Shown here: positions 34,590 to 42,638 of the stretch, piece by piece
Layout: each line of letters begins with the position of its first letter
Numbering within the stretch: position 1 is the first letter of the stretch
Assembly (NCBI GenBank): GCA_016716905.1
Contig: JADJUS010000004.1
Coordinates: 558,001-622,000 of the forward strand
Direction: 5' to 3'
Source of the DNA: Acidobacteriota bacterium
GTDB taxonomy: Bacteria > Acidobacteriota > Vicinamibacteria > Vicinamibacterales > SCN-69-37
DNA length: 64,000 bases
The notes under the pieces: generated by a model
What the model saw: only the letters and a program-made list of their open reading frames with translations
What the model was told of the DNA's origin: nothing
The model's database searches: none
Made by a program: the position numbers and the translations under genes

Positions 34590-34943
34590 ATGCGCAGATT
34601 ACTTTTGATTACCGCCAGCATCGTCTTCGTCTCGGCCGTCGTGACAGCGCAGCACCTGAATACCACCGAGGTCGCGGTCAAGGGCAACCTGACCGTCGTC
34701 GCCGATGTGATGGTCGGAACGTCGGTCCTGAAGGCCGGCGACTATCGGTACACCTGTGACCGCGAGCACATCACGTTCGCCAGCAAAGCCACCGGCAAAA
34801 CCGTCCTCACGGTCCCGTGCAAAGGCCGCGAACTGGCCGCCCCGAGTGACCAGACCACCATGCAGACCACCACAGACGCGTCGGGCAAGAAAGTGGTCAG
34901 CAAGTTGTTGCTGAGGGGCAGCAGCATCGAACACGTCTTCTAG
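34590..34943 (+). CDS. small secreted protein, unknown function
   Basis: A 117-residue protein with a signal peptide (about 1-20, VVTAQ) and a beta-rich mature part (GNLTVVADVMVGTSVLKAGDYRYTCD...) with two cysteines. The GAGGGAG ribosome site lies before the ATG. It follows nosY after a 147-bp gap, so it is probably a separate unit. I recognise no family. Confidence 0.65.
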   Translation: MRRLLLITASIVFVSAVVTAQHLNTTEVAVKGNLTVVADVMVGTSVLKAGDYRYTCDREHITFASKATGKTVLTVPCKGRELAAPSDQTTMQTTTDASGKKVVSKLLLRGSSIEHVF

Positions 34944-35039
34944 TTTTCGTAGCCGCCGGGTCTGACCCGGCTCCGGGGAATGGCGATGGGCGTCTCTCTG
35001 CTCTGCCGAGCTAACATTGGTGGCTCAAAGGAGCGAGAG

Positions 35040-37886
35040 ATGCCCCATCCCGTGTACGAGGCCCGGCAGCTGGGCCAGAGCCTCTGGTTCGACAACATTC
35101 ATCGCGCCATGTTCGAGTCGGGCGAACTCGCCCGCCTGATTGAGCGCGACGGCATTGTCGGCGTGACCTCGAACCCTTCGATCTTCGAGAAGGCGATCGC
35201 CGGCAGCACGGCGTACGACGCGGCGATCCAGGCGTTCCTCGCGCAATCGCCTACGGATGCGCAGGCGGTGTACGAACATCTGGCCATTGATGACATTCGT
35301 GCGGCCGCGGATCTGCTGCAACCGGTGCACGCCAGCACAAACGGCCGCGACGGGTACGTCAGCCTCGAAGTGTCGCCTTACCTCGCCCGATCCACCGAAG
35401 ACACGGTGGCCGAGGCGCGTCGTCTGCATGCGACCGTCGCGCGCACGAACGTCCTCATCAAAGTACCGGCCACGCCTCAAGGCATCGCCGCCATCCAGCA
35501 ACTGATCGCGATCGGCATTCCGGTGAATGTCACGCTGATTTTTTCAATCAAGGTTTATGCGGCTGTGGCCGAGGCGTACTGCTCGGGCCTGGAACAGTTC
35601 ATTCGGTCGGGAGGAGACCCGCGACAGGTCTCGAGCGTCGCCAGTTTCTTCGTGAGCAGAATCGACACGGCGGTTGATGCGCGTATCGCCGCGGCACTGG
35701 AGACCTCCGCCGACCCCGATCGCCGGGCCCAACTGCAGCGTCTGGTGAGCCAGACCGCCATCGCCAACGCCCGCATGGCGTACGTGCACTACCAGGAACT
35801 GGTGGCGTCCGATCGATGGCAGCGGCTCGCCGCGAAGGGCGCACTGCCGCAGCGCCTGCTCTGGGCATCGACGGGCACCAAGGACGCCCGGTTGTCGCGG
35901 ACGTACTACGTTGACGAGCTGATCGGGCCCGACACGGTGAACACCGTTCCCGCCGACACGCTGCAGGCGTTCATTGCTGACGGACACGTCCGTGCCAGCC
36001 TGGTGGAAGAACCCGACATCGCGCGCAGCAACCTGGCGGCCCTCGAACGTGCCGGCATTTCGCTGGACGCGGTGACGGATATCCTGCTCGAACAAGGGCT
36101 GGCCGCGTTCTCGTCGTCGTTCGACCGGCTCCTTGGGGCCATTGAGCGCAAGCGGCAGGACGTGCTGCGGCCCGCGCTGGCGACGCAGCAGATTGCTGCC
36201 GGTGAACTGGCCACGGCATTCGAGCGCACCCTGGATGAGTGGAGAGAGGCCGGCAAAGTGCGTCAACTGTGGCGGCGCGACGCGGCCCTGTGGACCGGCG
36301 GCGACGAAGCGCAGTGGCTGGGATGGCTCGACGCCATCGAGGTCGGCCGCCAGAACCTTGCAACATTCGCCAATCTCCGGCGCGACGCCGCAGACTTTGC
36401 CCACGTGGTCATCCTCGGTATGGGCGGCTCCAGTCTTGGCCCCTGGGTGCTGCGACAGATGTTCGGACGGGTGCCCGGGTATCCGGAACTACGCGTGATT
36501 GACTCAGTCGATCCCGCGCAGATTCTGGGCGTAGACGAAGGGCTGGACCTGTCTCGCACACTCTTCGTCGTCGCTTCAAAGTCTGGCGGCACCGCAGAGC
36601 CGGTGGCCCTTCATGCGTACTTTGACGGGCGGCTCCGCGACGCCGGCATCGCATCGCCTGGGCAGCACTTCGTGGCGATTACCGATCCCGGAACATCGCT
36701 GGCAAAGCTGGCTGCAGATCAGGGCTTCCGCCATGTGGTGACGGGGCGGCCCGATGTGGGCGGCCGGTTTTCAGCCTTGACGGTGTTCGGACTCGTGCCC
36801 GCGTCACTCATGGGTCTCGACGCCGGGGTGCTGCTCGACCGAGCCGAGGTGATGGTGCGCGCGTGCGCGCCGGCCGTTCCGCCAGACGCGAATGCCGGCG
36901 TGGCATTGGGCGTCTTCCTCGGCACGGCGGCGGCGCACGGACGGGACAAACTCACATTCGCGCTCGCGCCATCGGTGCAGGCCCTCGGCGCCTGGCTAGA
37001 GCAGTTGGTGGCTGAATCGACAGGCAAGAGCGGCCTTGGCATCGTGCCCGTTGACGGTGAACCGCTCGGGCTTCCCGAGGCGTACGGGCCCGATCGTGTG
37101 TTTGTTCATCTGAGGACGGAATCAGAGTCAGACTCGTCGCAGGAAGAGTCGCTGGCACGGCTCGAGCGCGCCGGACATCCCGTCGTACGGATCGTGCTGA
37201 ACGAATCGATGGACATCGGTCAGGAGTTCTTTCGGTGGGAAGTCGCCACCGCTGTCGCCAGTGCAGTCCTCGGCGTGAATGCATTTAATCAACCGGATGT
37301 TGAAGCGGCCAAAGTCGCCACCCGGGGCTTCATGAAGGCGTATGAGCAGGGGCTGGCACCAGCGCCACCTGCGCCCACTTTTGAGCACGACGGTCTTCGG
37401 TTCTACGCCGACGGCGTCAACGCGGACACTCTGGCGCCAGCGACGTCGCCAGAGGCGCTCGTCGCCGCGCACCTCGCGCGCCTCGTTCCCGGTGACTACT
37501 TCGCCGTGAACGCGTTTCTTGCAATGTCGGACGATCACGATCGTGAACTTCAGGCCGTGCGTCACCTGGTACGCGACCACGCGCGGGTGGCAACGACTTT
37601 GGGATACGGCCCACGATTTCTCCACTCCACCGGGCAACTCCACAAGGGTGGTCCGGATACCGGCGTCTTTCTTGTGATCGTGTCAGACGATGAGCGGGAT
37701 CTGGCGGTGCCGGGTACGAGTTATTCGTTTGGCGACATGAAGCGAGCGCAGGCACTGGGCGACTATCAGGTGCTGGTCGAGCGCGGCCGGCGCGTGGTGC
37801 GTGTGGAAATCGGGAAAGACACGCTCGCGGGTCTGCGCCGGCTGCGAAAGGTGTGTGAAGCTGCGCTCAGCGGCCAGCCTGCGTGA
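35040..37886 (+). CDS. tal-pgi: bifunctional transaldolase / glucose-6-phosphate isomerase
   Basis: A 948-residue fusion. Residues about 1-365 are transaldolase: GVTSNPSIFEKAI, VSLEVSPYLA and the Schiff-base lysine K141 in NVLIKVPAT. Residues about 400-948 are glucose-6-phosphate isomerase: VVILGMGGSSLGPW (sugar-phosphate SIS fold), SGGTAEP, and the C-terminal region. It joins the non-oxidative pentose phosphate pathway with glycolysis/gluconeogenesis in the cytoplasm. The ATG at 35040 has AGGAG upstream and a TAACAT box; the frame extends 60 nt further but without homology. Its 3' end overlaps the convergent BACON gene by 20 bp. Confidence 0.95.
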   Translation: MPHPVYEARQLGQSLWFDNIHRAMFESGELARLIERDGIVGVTSNPSIFEKAIAGSTAYDAAIQAFLAQSPTDAQAVYEHLAIDDIRAAADLLQPVHASTNGRDGYVSLEVSPYLARSTEDTVAEARRLHATVARTNVLIKVPATPQGIAAIQQLIAIGIPVNVTLIFSIKVYAAVAEAYCSGLEQFIRSGGDPRQVSSVASFFVSRIDTAVDARIAAALETSADPDRRAQLQRLVSQTAIANARMAYVHYQELVASDRWQRLAAKGALPQRLLWASTGTKDARLSRTYYVDELIGPDTVNTVPADTLQAFIADGHVRASLVEEPDIARSNLAALERAGISLDAVTDILLEQGLAAFSSSFDRLLGAIERKRQDVLRPALATQQIAAGELATAFERTLDEWREAGKVRQLWRRDAALWTGGDEAQWLGWLDAIEVGRQNLATFANLRRDAADFAHVVILGMGGSSLGPWVLRQMFGRVPGYPELRVIDSVDPAQILGVDEGLDLSRTLFVVASKSGGTAEPVALHAYFDGRLRDAGIASPGQHFVAITDPGTSLAKLAADQGFRHVVTGRPDVGGRFSALTVFGLVPASLMGLDAGVLLDRAEVMVRACAPAVPPDANAGVALGVFLGTAAAHGRDKLTFALAPSVQALGAWLEQLVAESTGKSGLGIVPVDGEPLGLPEAYGPDRVFVHLRTESESDSSQEESLARLERAGHPVVRIVLNESMDIGQEFFRWEVATAVASAVLGVNAFNQPDVEAAKVATRGFMKAYEQGLAPAPPAPTFEHDGLRFYADGVNADTLAPATSPEALVAAHLARLVPGDYFAVNAFLAMSDDHDRELQAVRHLVRDHARVATTLGYGPRFLHSTGQLHKGGPDTGVFLVIVSDDERDLAVPGTSYSFGDMKRAQALGDYQVLVERGRRVVRVEIGKDTLAGLRRLRKVCEAALSGQPA

Positions 37887-39051
37887 TCCACACCACCTGA
37901 TTGCGCACAGTGATCGTGCCGGTCCGCGGCGCGACGCCGTCGTTGGGCAACACGACAAAGCTGACTGGGTTATCGCCCTTCTGGGGCATCGGCGTTGTGA
38001 CCGTGATCCAGGGCACGTTCGAAATCGCCGTCCACACGCACGCGTTCTGCAATGGGCCTCCGCAGATCTGGGGATCGCTTTGCTGCACCACGTCAAACTT
38101 CGCGGGGCCTCCGGCGACGTCCACGGCGATCGCGGAGGTGCTCACGCCGTAGTAACAGCCGGCCTGCTGCACTTGCAGGTTCTGGCCCGCAGTTTCAGTC
38201 GGCCAGCGGACCATCACCACCGCTTGCCTTGGGGCTTCCCAGTTGTCGGTCACCCGGAAGGTGATGAGACCTGGCCCGTTGCCCGACTCGCCGTCGATGA
38301 CGCTGATCCACGACGCGTTGGGCGCTGCGGTCCAGGAGCAGGTCTGCTGTGTGCTCACCATGGCCGTGAGGTCGCCCGACGCCGACATGCAGGGCGTGAA
38401 CGTGACCGGCGTCACCGAGTAGTCGCACTGCACCGCTTCGCCGGTCTGCGTCACGACAAATGTCCGCTCGTTCACCGCGATCGCCGCGGTGCGGGTCTCG
38501 GGTTCCCGGTTTCGATCCACCGCGTAGGACACCAGGCCGTTGCCCAAGCCTTGGGCTCCTGCCGTGACGACGAGCCACGGCGCGTTGCTCACGGCGGTCC
38601 ACGCGCAGTGCGAGGGCGAGCTGACCGTCAGGCTTCCTGTGCCGCCGTTCGGGCCGTATGTCGCGCCGGCGGGCGCCAGCGTCACCGAGCACGGCGCCAG
38701 GCCGTCCTCGCGCACCGTCACGACCTGTCCGCCGATCGTGAGTGAGCCGGTCCGCACCACGGTCGTCGGGTTGGCCGATGCGGCAACGACGACCTGGCCG
38801 TTGCCTGTGCCATTGGCGCCGCTTGTGACCGTGAGCCAGTCCCGGTCGGAGGCTGCGGTCCAGGTGCAGTGAGCGGGAGCGGTGACACCAATGGTTGCCG
38901 TGCCGCCCGCCGGCAGGAACGTCAACGAGGTTGACGACAGGGTGTAGGTACAGGGGGTCGGCGGGGTGGGCCCGTTGGGAGAGCCGTTTTCGCAGGCCGC
39001 TAGTGCCAGCAGGAGAGTGACGCCGAAGATCGACTGTGCCGGGAGTCGCAT
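37867..39051 (-). CDS. lipoprotein with BACON-type repeat domains
   Basis: A 394-residue protein with a lipoprotein signal (LALAAC). The rest is four to five repeats of about 85 residues, each with a CxWTA...W(I/L)xV core (HCTWTAASDRDWLTV; HCAWTAVSNAPWLVV; TCSWTAAPNASWISV; ACVWTAISNVPWITV) and ending in a VTQ(T/A)G-like strand. This is the BACON Ig-like fold, thought to bind mucins or carbohydrates or to act as spacers. The ATG at 39051 has GGAGGGG upstream; the frame is open further but is not a signal peptide there. Confidence 0.88.
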   Translation of the reverse strand: MRLPAQSIFGVTLLLALAACENGSPNGPTPPTPCTYTLSSTSLTFLPAGGTATIGVTAPAHCTWTAASDRDWLTVTSGANGTGNGQVVVAASANPTTVVRTGSLTIGGQVVTVREDGLAPCSVTLAPAGATYGPNGGTGSLTVSSPSHCAWTAVSNAPWLVVTAGAQGLGNGLVSYAVDRNREPETRTAAIAVNERTFVVTQTGEAVQCDYSVTPVTFTPCMSASGDLTAMVSTQQTCSWTAAPNASWISVIDGESGNGPGLITFRVTDNWEAPRQAVVMVRWPTETAGQNLQVQQAGCYYGVSTSAIAVDVAGGPAKFDVVQQSDPQICGGPLQNACVWTAISNVPWITVTTPMPQKGDNPVSFVVLPNDGVAPRTGTITVRNQVVWITQAGR

Positions 39052-39104
39052 GGACCCCTCCTGCGGCAGACTGTTGCAACAATGCGGCCAACAGCCGATG
39101 GGCG

Positions 39105-39800
39105 TCAGTAGCCCTGTTCGGCCAGGGCCTCGAGCGCGGCACTGTCGAGAATCACGAACCCATCCTTGTCCGTCAGCATCACGTTGTCTTTGCTCCACCG
39201 GCTCATGATGCGAATGCAGGTTTCAATGGTGGTGCCGGTGAGGTCTGCCAGTTCCTGCCGTGACAGGGTCATCGGCACGAACACGCCTCCTCGGTCCGGC
39301 CTGCCCATCTGGCTGCCGAGCTTCAGGAACAGTCGCGCGAACCGCGACTCAACTCGACCGCCGGTGAGCTCAGCCAGGCGAGCGGTCAGTTCCATGAGGC
39401 GAATCGACAGGCTGCCCAGCAGGCCGCGGACCAGCGACGGCCGCTCTTCCAGTAGGGCAAAAAACGCCGGCCTCGGGGTCAGGAGGCACGTGGTGGGTTC
39501 CATCGCCGCGGCGCACGCGGGGTAGGGCCGCGCTTCGTAGGCCGCCACCGCTCCCAGCAGACCACCGGGCCCGAAGATTTCAAGAATCCGATCGTGCCCA
39601 TTAGGCGCGCGCTTGAACACTTTGACCCGGCCGGTGACGACGATGAAGAAGAAGTCTGACGGGTCGCCCTCGTCGAACACGAGGTCGCCGCGTTCGTACT
39701 GGCGCAGGTGCGACACGTTGGCCAGCCGCTCCCGATCCTCAGGGATGACACGGCGGAACAGCGCAATCTGCGAGAGCACCTCAGTGGACGGATGTTCCAT
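39105..39800 (-). CDS. CRP/FNR-family transcription regulator
   Basis: A 231-residue regulator: N-terminal cyclic-nucleotide-binding fold (about 10-125, YERGDLVFDEGDPSDFFFIVVTGRVKVFK), a dimerisation helix, and a C-terminal HTH_Crp. The recognition helix reads TGTTIETCIRIMSRW: Glu and Arg of the FNR E-xx-SR/CRP RExxxR pattern are kept but the FNR serine is Ile. The N-terminal four-Cys set of FNR is absent, so it is not a [4Fe-4S] O2 sensor of that type; DNR-like NO sensing by haem is possible. It is downstream of the hemerythrin gene in one operon, under a palindrome that it may bind. Confidence 0.85.
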   Translation of the reverse strand: MEHPSTEVLSQIALFRRVIPEDRERLANVSHLRQYERGDLVFDEGDPSDFFFIVVTGRVKVFKRAPNGHDRILEIFGPGGLLGAVAAYEARPYPACAAAMEPTTCLLTPRPAFFALLEERPSLVRGLLGSLSIRLMELTARLAELTGGRVESRFARLFLKLGSQMGRPDRGGVFVPMTLSRQELADLTGTTIETCIRIMSRWSKDNVMLTDKDGFVILDSAALEALAEQGY

Positions 39801-39812
39801 GGGGAGTGAACT

Positions 39813-40373
39813 CTACGTCAATCGCTCCTCCAGATCGAGTGCCCGCGGGAACAGGATCGTGTCCTCCAGCCGAATGTGTTCGACCAGATCCGCGCCGAAG
39901 CGCGCCAGGGTCGCGAGCGTGACGGCATCACTCCTGGGCCAGTCGAACGGTGCGGCAAAGTTGTTCGTGAGCGTCCGCAGGTTCTCGAGCAGCACCAGTG
40001 CATCCTGGTGTTCGTCTTCCATCATCCGCACGGGATTGGCGACAGTCCCGAAGGGGCTGGGCGGAAATGGCCCCGTCCGGCGCTGGGCCGCCGCCAGTTC
40101 ATCGATGTAGGGGAAGAGGATGTGCTCTTCCTTCTCCATGTGCGCCAGGAGATCTGCGCCCAATTGCGCAAACACCTGCCGGACCTGGTGCAGCTCAGGG
40201 TGGGCGTGGCCGTGAGCGTTGACCAGGCGGTTCAGCCCGGTGGTGATTGCCGGCACCTCCGTGCGCACGTAGTGGTGGTGCAGGTCAACGATGTGGCGGA
40301 CAAGAACCCCGAGGTCGGGCCACTCGTCGCGTGTGCTGGCCCCGGCGGGATGGGAAGCCGCTGGCTCGGTCAT
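39813..40373 (-). CDS. hemerythrin-like di-iron protein (RIC/YtfE-related)
   Basis: A 186-residue four-helix protein of the hemerythrin HHE family with the expected ligands: HIVDLHHHYVR, HMEKEEHILFP, MEDEHQDAL and HIRLEDTILFPRA. The pattern matches the di-iron domain of RIC (YtfE/ScdA), which repairs iron-sulfur clusters damaged by NO, but the N-terminal ScdA_N domain is missing. Its operon partner is the CRP/FNR regulator (12-bp gap), and its promoter carries the same palindrome as the nos operon. A role in NO stress or NO sensing fits. Confidence 0.85.
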   Translation of the reverse strand: MTEPAASHPAGASTRDEWPDLGVLVRHIVDLHHHYVRTEVPAITTGLNRLVNAHGHAHPELHQVRQVFAQLGADLLAHMEKEEHILFPYIDELAAAQRRTGPFPPSPFGTVANPVRMMEDEHQDALVLLENLRTLTNNFAAPFDWPRSDAVTLATLARFGADLVEHIRLEDTILFPRALDLEERLT

Positions 40374-40388
40374 TGGTACCTCGACCCA

Positions 40389-40394
40389 AGCCTA
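40389..40394 (-). promoter_or_regulatory. -10 box of the hemerythrin-crp/fnr operon
   Basis: TAGGCT on the minus strand predicts transcription from about 40382 and a 9-nt leader beginning with GAGG before ATG 40373. Confidence 0.45.
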
Positions 40395-40416
40395 CGACCC
40401 TCCCGGGTCGTGCCAT

Positions 40417-40430
40417 ATGACGGAGGTCAT
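40417..40430. promoter_or_regulatory. predicted CRP/FNR-family operator of the hemerythrin-crp/fnr operon
   Basis: ATGACGGAGGTCAT is a perfect 5-4-5 palindrome with the TGA-N6-TCA core. Its centre (40423.5) is 41.5 bp from the predicted start at 40382, the same geometry as at the nos promoter. It does not align with a -10 box for the plus-strand gene at 40571. Confidence 0.62.
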
Positions 40431-40570
40431 GGCCCGCGGGTTTTTCCAACCCACTGGGGATTCCTCGGAGGCACAGGGGCCGGAGTCTTCGCCGGAGGGG
40501 CCAAAGTGTCTCGAGGCGGACGGTTTGCGGGGCCTGACGCGGCACACTTTTCGCACTGGCACTGCGACTG

Positions 40571-41353
40571 ATGACCCGAGTCTCCCGACCCGTTCTGGCG
40601 ATGGCAGGTGTGCTGCTTCTTCACGCCACGGGGGCACTGGCCCAGTCCTCCACCTCGTGGCGGGTGGCCTTTGGGCGCGATGAAGCAGCCCTGCGCGACA
40701 TTGCGCGCTGCTGTAAACCTGTGGATGCCTCACCTGTCACATTGCGGGGCACCGGCGCGGCCATGCTTGTCGAGCACCAGCGCCTTCGGGGCGCCCGGCT
40801 GCAACGCCTCGAGTTCTCGGTGGCTCGCACCGGGAAGTTTGTCTACGACTCTGGCCTTGAGAAGATCGCGAGGCCGGAAGGTGATCGATTCACCCGCCTC
40901 GACGCCAGGTACGAGTACCGCCGGTACCTGTTCTCCAACGTGATCGTTCGTGGGCTTGATCTTGGAGCGGGCCTTTCGCTCGGCGGATCGCGCTCACGTC
41001 TGACCCGGGAGATGGACGACAGCCTTGCCACGACGAAGACCCACCTGGATGTGCTGATCGCCTTTGTGACCGCGGCGCGTTTCCGTCGATCGCGATTCGG
41101 TGTGGAGGTCAATTGGGGAAACGGTGGGCGCATCAGCCGGATTGGCGAGCGCCATTCCGCGGCGGCAGACCACCCGTCGCAGTGGGGCGGCGGCTGGCTC
41201 GCCGACCTCTCGATCGGCGCCGATGTATCGGTTTCCGAACGCGTGTCGCTCACGGCGCGGTTCCTCTCGACCGGTGACACCGTGTTGTCGTCGCACAGCC
41301 AGCACACCAGTGACCGGAACTCGCTGATGGTAGGGGTGACTTATGCGAAGTAG
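40571..41353 (+). CDS. predicted outer-membrane beta-barrel or periplasmic protein
   Basis: A 260-residue protein with a signal peptide (about 1-24, GALAQ). After about 100 residues come alternating amphipathic strands (FVYDSGLEKIARPEG; YRRYLFSNVIVRGLDLGAGLSLGG; RRSRFGVEVNWGNGG; VSLTARFLSTGD), consistent with a small 8-10-strand barrel. The family is unknown. It overlaps the next gene by 11 bp, so the two are probably one functional unit. No clear ribosome site or -10 box. Confidence 0.55.
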   Translation: MTRVSRPVLAMAGVLLLHATGALAQSSTSWRVAFGRDEAALRDIARCCKPVDASPVTLRGTGAAMLVEHQRLRGARLQRLEFSVARTGKFVYDSGLEKIARPEGDRFTRLDARYEYRRYLFSNVIVRGLDLGAGLSLGGSRSRLTREMDDSLATTKTHLDVLIAFVTAARFRRSRFGVEVNWGNGGRISRIGERHSAAADHPSQWGGGWLADLSIGADVSVSERVSLTARFLSTGDTVLSSHSQHTSDRNSLMVGVTYAK

Positions 41354-42134
41354 CGTGCTGCGGCTGGTTGTGTGCGCAGTGGCGGTGCTGTCCGGGGCTG
41401 GCTGCGATCTGATCCTGAGTCCATCGCCGACGGACGACAATTGGCGCCTGTCGAGCGCAGGCCGCTTCACGTTTTATGTGCGGCCTGGTTCGTTCGCTGA
41501 GGCGAACGTCGGCACATTCGCCACCGTGCTCGAGGACCAGTTCGCGACCAGCGTGGCACGACTCGACCTCCGCTATCAAGGACATGTGACGGTGTTTCTG
41601 CACAACTCAGGCGCGGACGCCGGATTCTCCGCAGACCTGGGGAATGGCGATCACAGCGGCGTTGCGTATCCCGAGACCGAGACGGTCAAGGCCGCCTGTG
41701 TTCCGCCCCTCGACGGCAATCTCATGTCGCTGCTGTCGCACGAGGTGAATCACGTGATCATCCGTAACGGGCTGGGCCGGCCTGGGACGAGCTTTGTCAA
41801 CGAGGGGCTGGCCTCCGCCGTGTTGTCTGAGCGGTATCACGCGCTTGGCAAGACGTTCTACTACCGGTGGACGGCGGAGCGCGGCTCCCAGCTGCCGCGC
41901 CTGGCCGATCTTGTGGATGACGACAAGTGGCAGTCGCGCCCGCAGAACGTGTCCTACAGCGCCAGCGCGTCGTTTCTGGCGTATGTGATCGAGACGTATG
42001 GGCTTGCGCCGCTCAAGGCCGTGTACGGAGCGAACTCGCGCGAATTCGCCGGCCGGTTCCAAAGCGCGTACGGCCGGAGCCTCGACGAGGCCGAGGCAGA
42101 GTGGCTGGCCTTTTGCCAGCGGCAGGGGCGCTGA
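41343..42134 (+). CDS. lipoprotein zinc metallopeptidase-like (gluzincin)
   Basis: A 263-residue lipoprotein with lipobox LSGAGC. LLSHEVNHVIIRNGLGRPGTSFVNEGLAS gives HEXXH and a Glu 18-19 residues later, the spacing of M1-like gluzincins (peptidase_MA-like domain). The rest is short for a full aminopeptidase. It probably acts, or binds zinc, at the inner leaflet of the outer membrane. It is coupled to the preceding barrel-like gene by an 11-bp overlap. Confidence 0.72.
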   Translation: MRSSVLRLVVCAVAVLSGAGCDLILSPSPTDDNWRLSSAGRFTFYVRPGSFAEANVGTFATVLEDQFATSVARLDLRYQGHVTVFLHNSGADAGFSADLGNGDHSGVAYPETETVKAACVPPLDGNLMSLLSHEVNHVIIRNGLGRPGTSFVNEGLASAVLSERYHALGKTFYYRWTAERGSQLPRLADLVDDDKWQSRPQNVSYSASASFLAYVIETYGLAPLKAVYGANSREFAGRFQSAYGRSLDEAEAEWLAFCQRQGR

Positions 42135-42138
42135 CGCG

Positions 42139-42567
42139 TCAGTCTTTCGCCGGCTTCCCCCGCAGCACGCCGACCTGGATCAGCAGCCCCGTGAAGTCAT
42201 ACATCCGGCGCTCGTGTTGCACCAGGCCATCGGCCATGGTGAAGAGGCGCACACCCTGAATCTTGAACCGCCGGTTCGATCCGGGCAACCCCATGAATGT
42301 GCCCACGTGTGTGGCGCTCGCGGTAAAGGGCTGGGCGACGCGGTCGCCATCAATCACCAACGGCTCGCCGTCGAAGTCCCAGTCGGGAAATGTGGTGAAC
42401 AAGAGCTTGTAGCTCTCGGCGATGGCCGGCCGTCCCTGACGGCTGCCGAACATCGGACTGTCGATAGTACCGGTCAGGGCGTGGCCCGCGGCCAGTCCCT
42501 CGGGATCCCGGGCCGTCCACGCATGCTGCCGTTCGAGGAAAAACGCGTTGATGTCATCGCGATTCAT
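42139..42567 (-). CDS. SnoaL-like polyketide-cyclase family protein (NTF2 fold)
   Basis: A 142-residue NTF2-like protein with GTIDSPMFGSRQGRPAIAESYKLLFTTFPDWDFDGEP, the typical ester-cyclase/SnoaL core. Function of most members is unknown. ATG 42567 has GGAGGG 5 nt upstream and a TATGCT box before that. A clear paralogue is at 59572-59994 (both begin MNR-D and end TGALVLAGVL/TGLLIQVGVL-like). Confidence 0.75.
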   Translation of the reverse strand: MNRDDINAFFLERQHAWTARDPEGLAAGHALTGTIDSPMFGSRQGRPAIAESYKLLFTTFPDWDFDGEPLVIDGDRVAQPFTASATHVGTFMGLPGSNRRFKIQGVRLFTMADGLVQHERRMYDFTGLLIQVGVLRGKPAKD

Positions 42568-42626
42568 AGGCCCTCCGTTGGTGAGTGTGGTGAGCATAGC
42601 CGGAAAAAGCCGGACCCGGCGAGGTT

Positions 42627-42632
42627 TAGAAT
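42627..42632 (+). promoter_or_regulatory. -10 box of the TolC-like gene (leaderless)
   Basis: TAGAAT ends exactly 6 nt before ATG 42639 and is followed by GTGCCG, identical to the GH31 promoter. No Shine-Dalgarno sequence. Confidence 0.5.
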
Positions 42633-42638
42633 GTGCCG

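Noticed and set aside
42633..42638. GTG 42633 as start of the TolC-like gene
   Set aside because: It lies in the 6-nt spacer after TAGAAT and would be untranscribed; the signal peptide reads better from ATG 42639.
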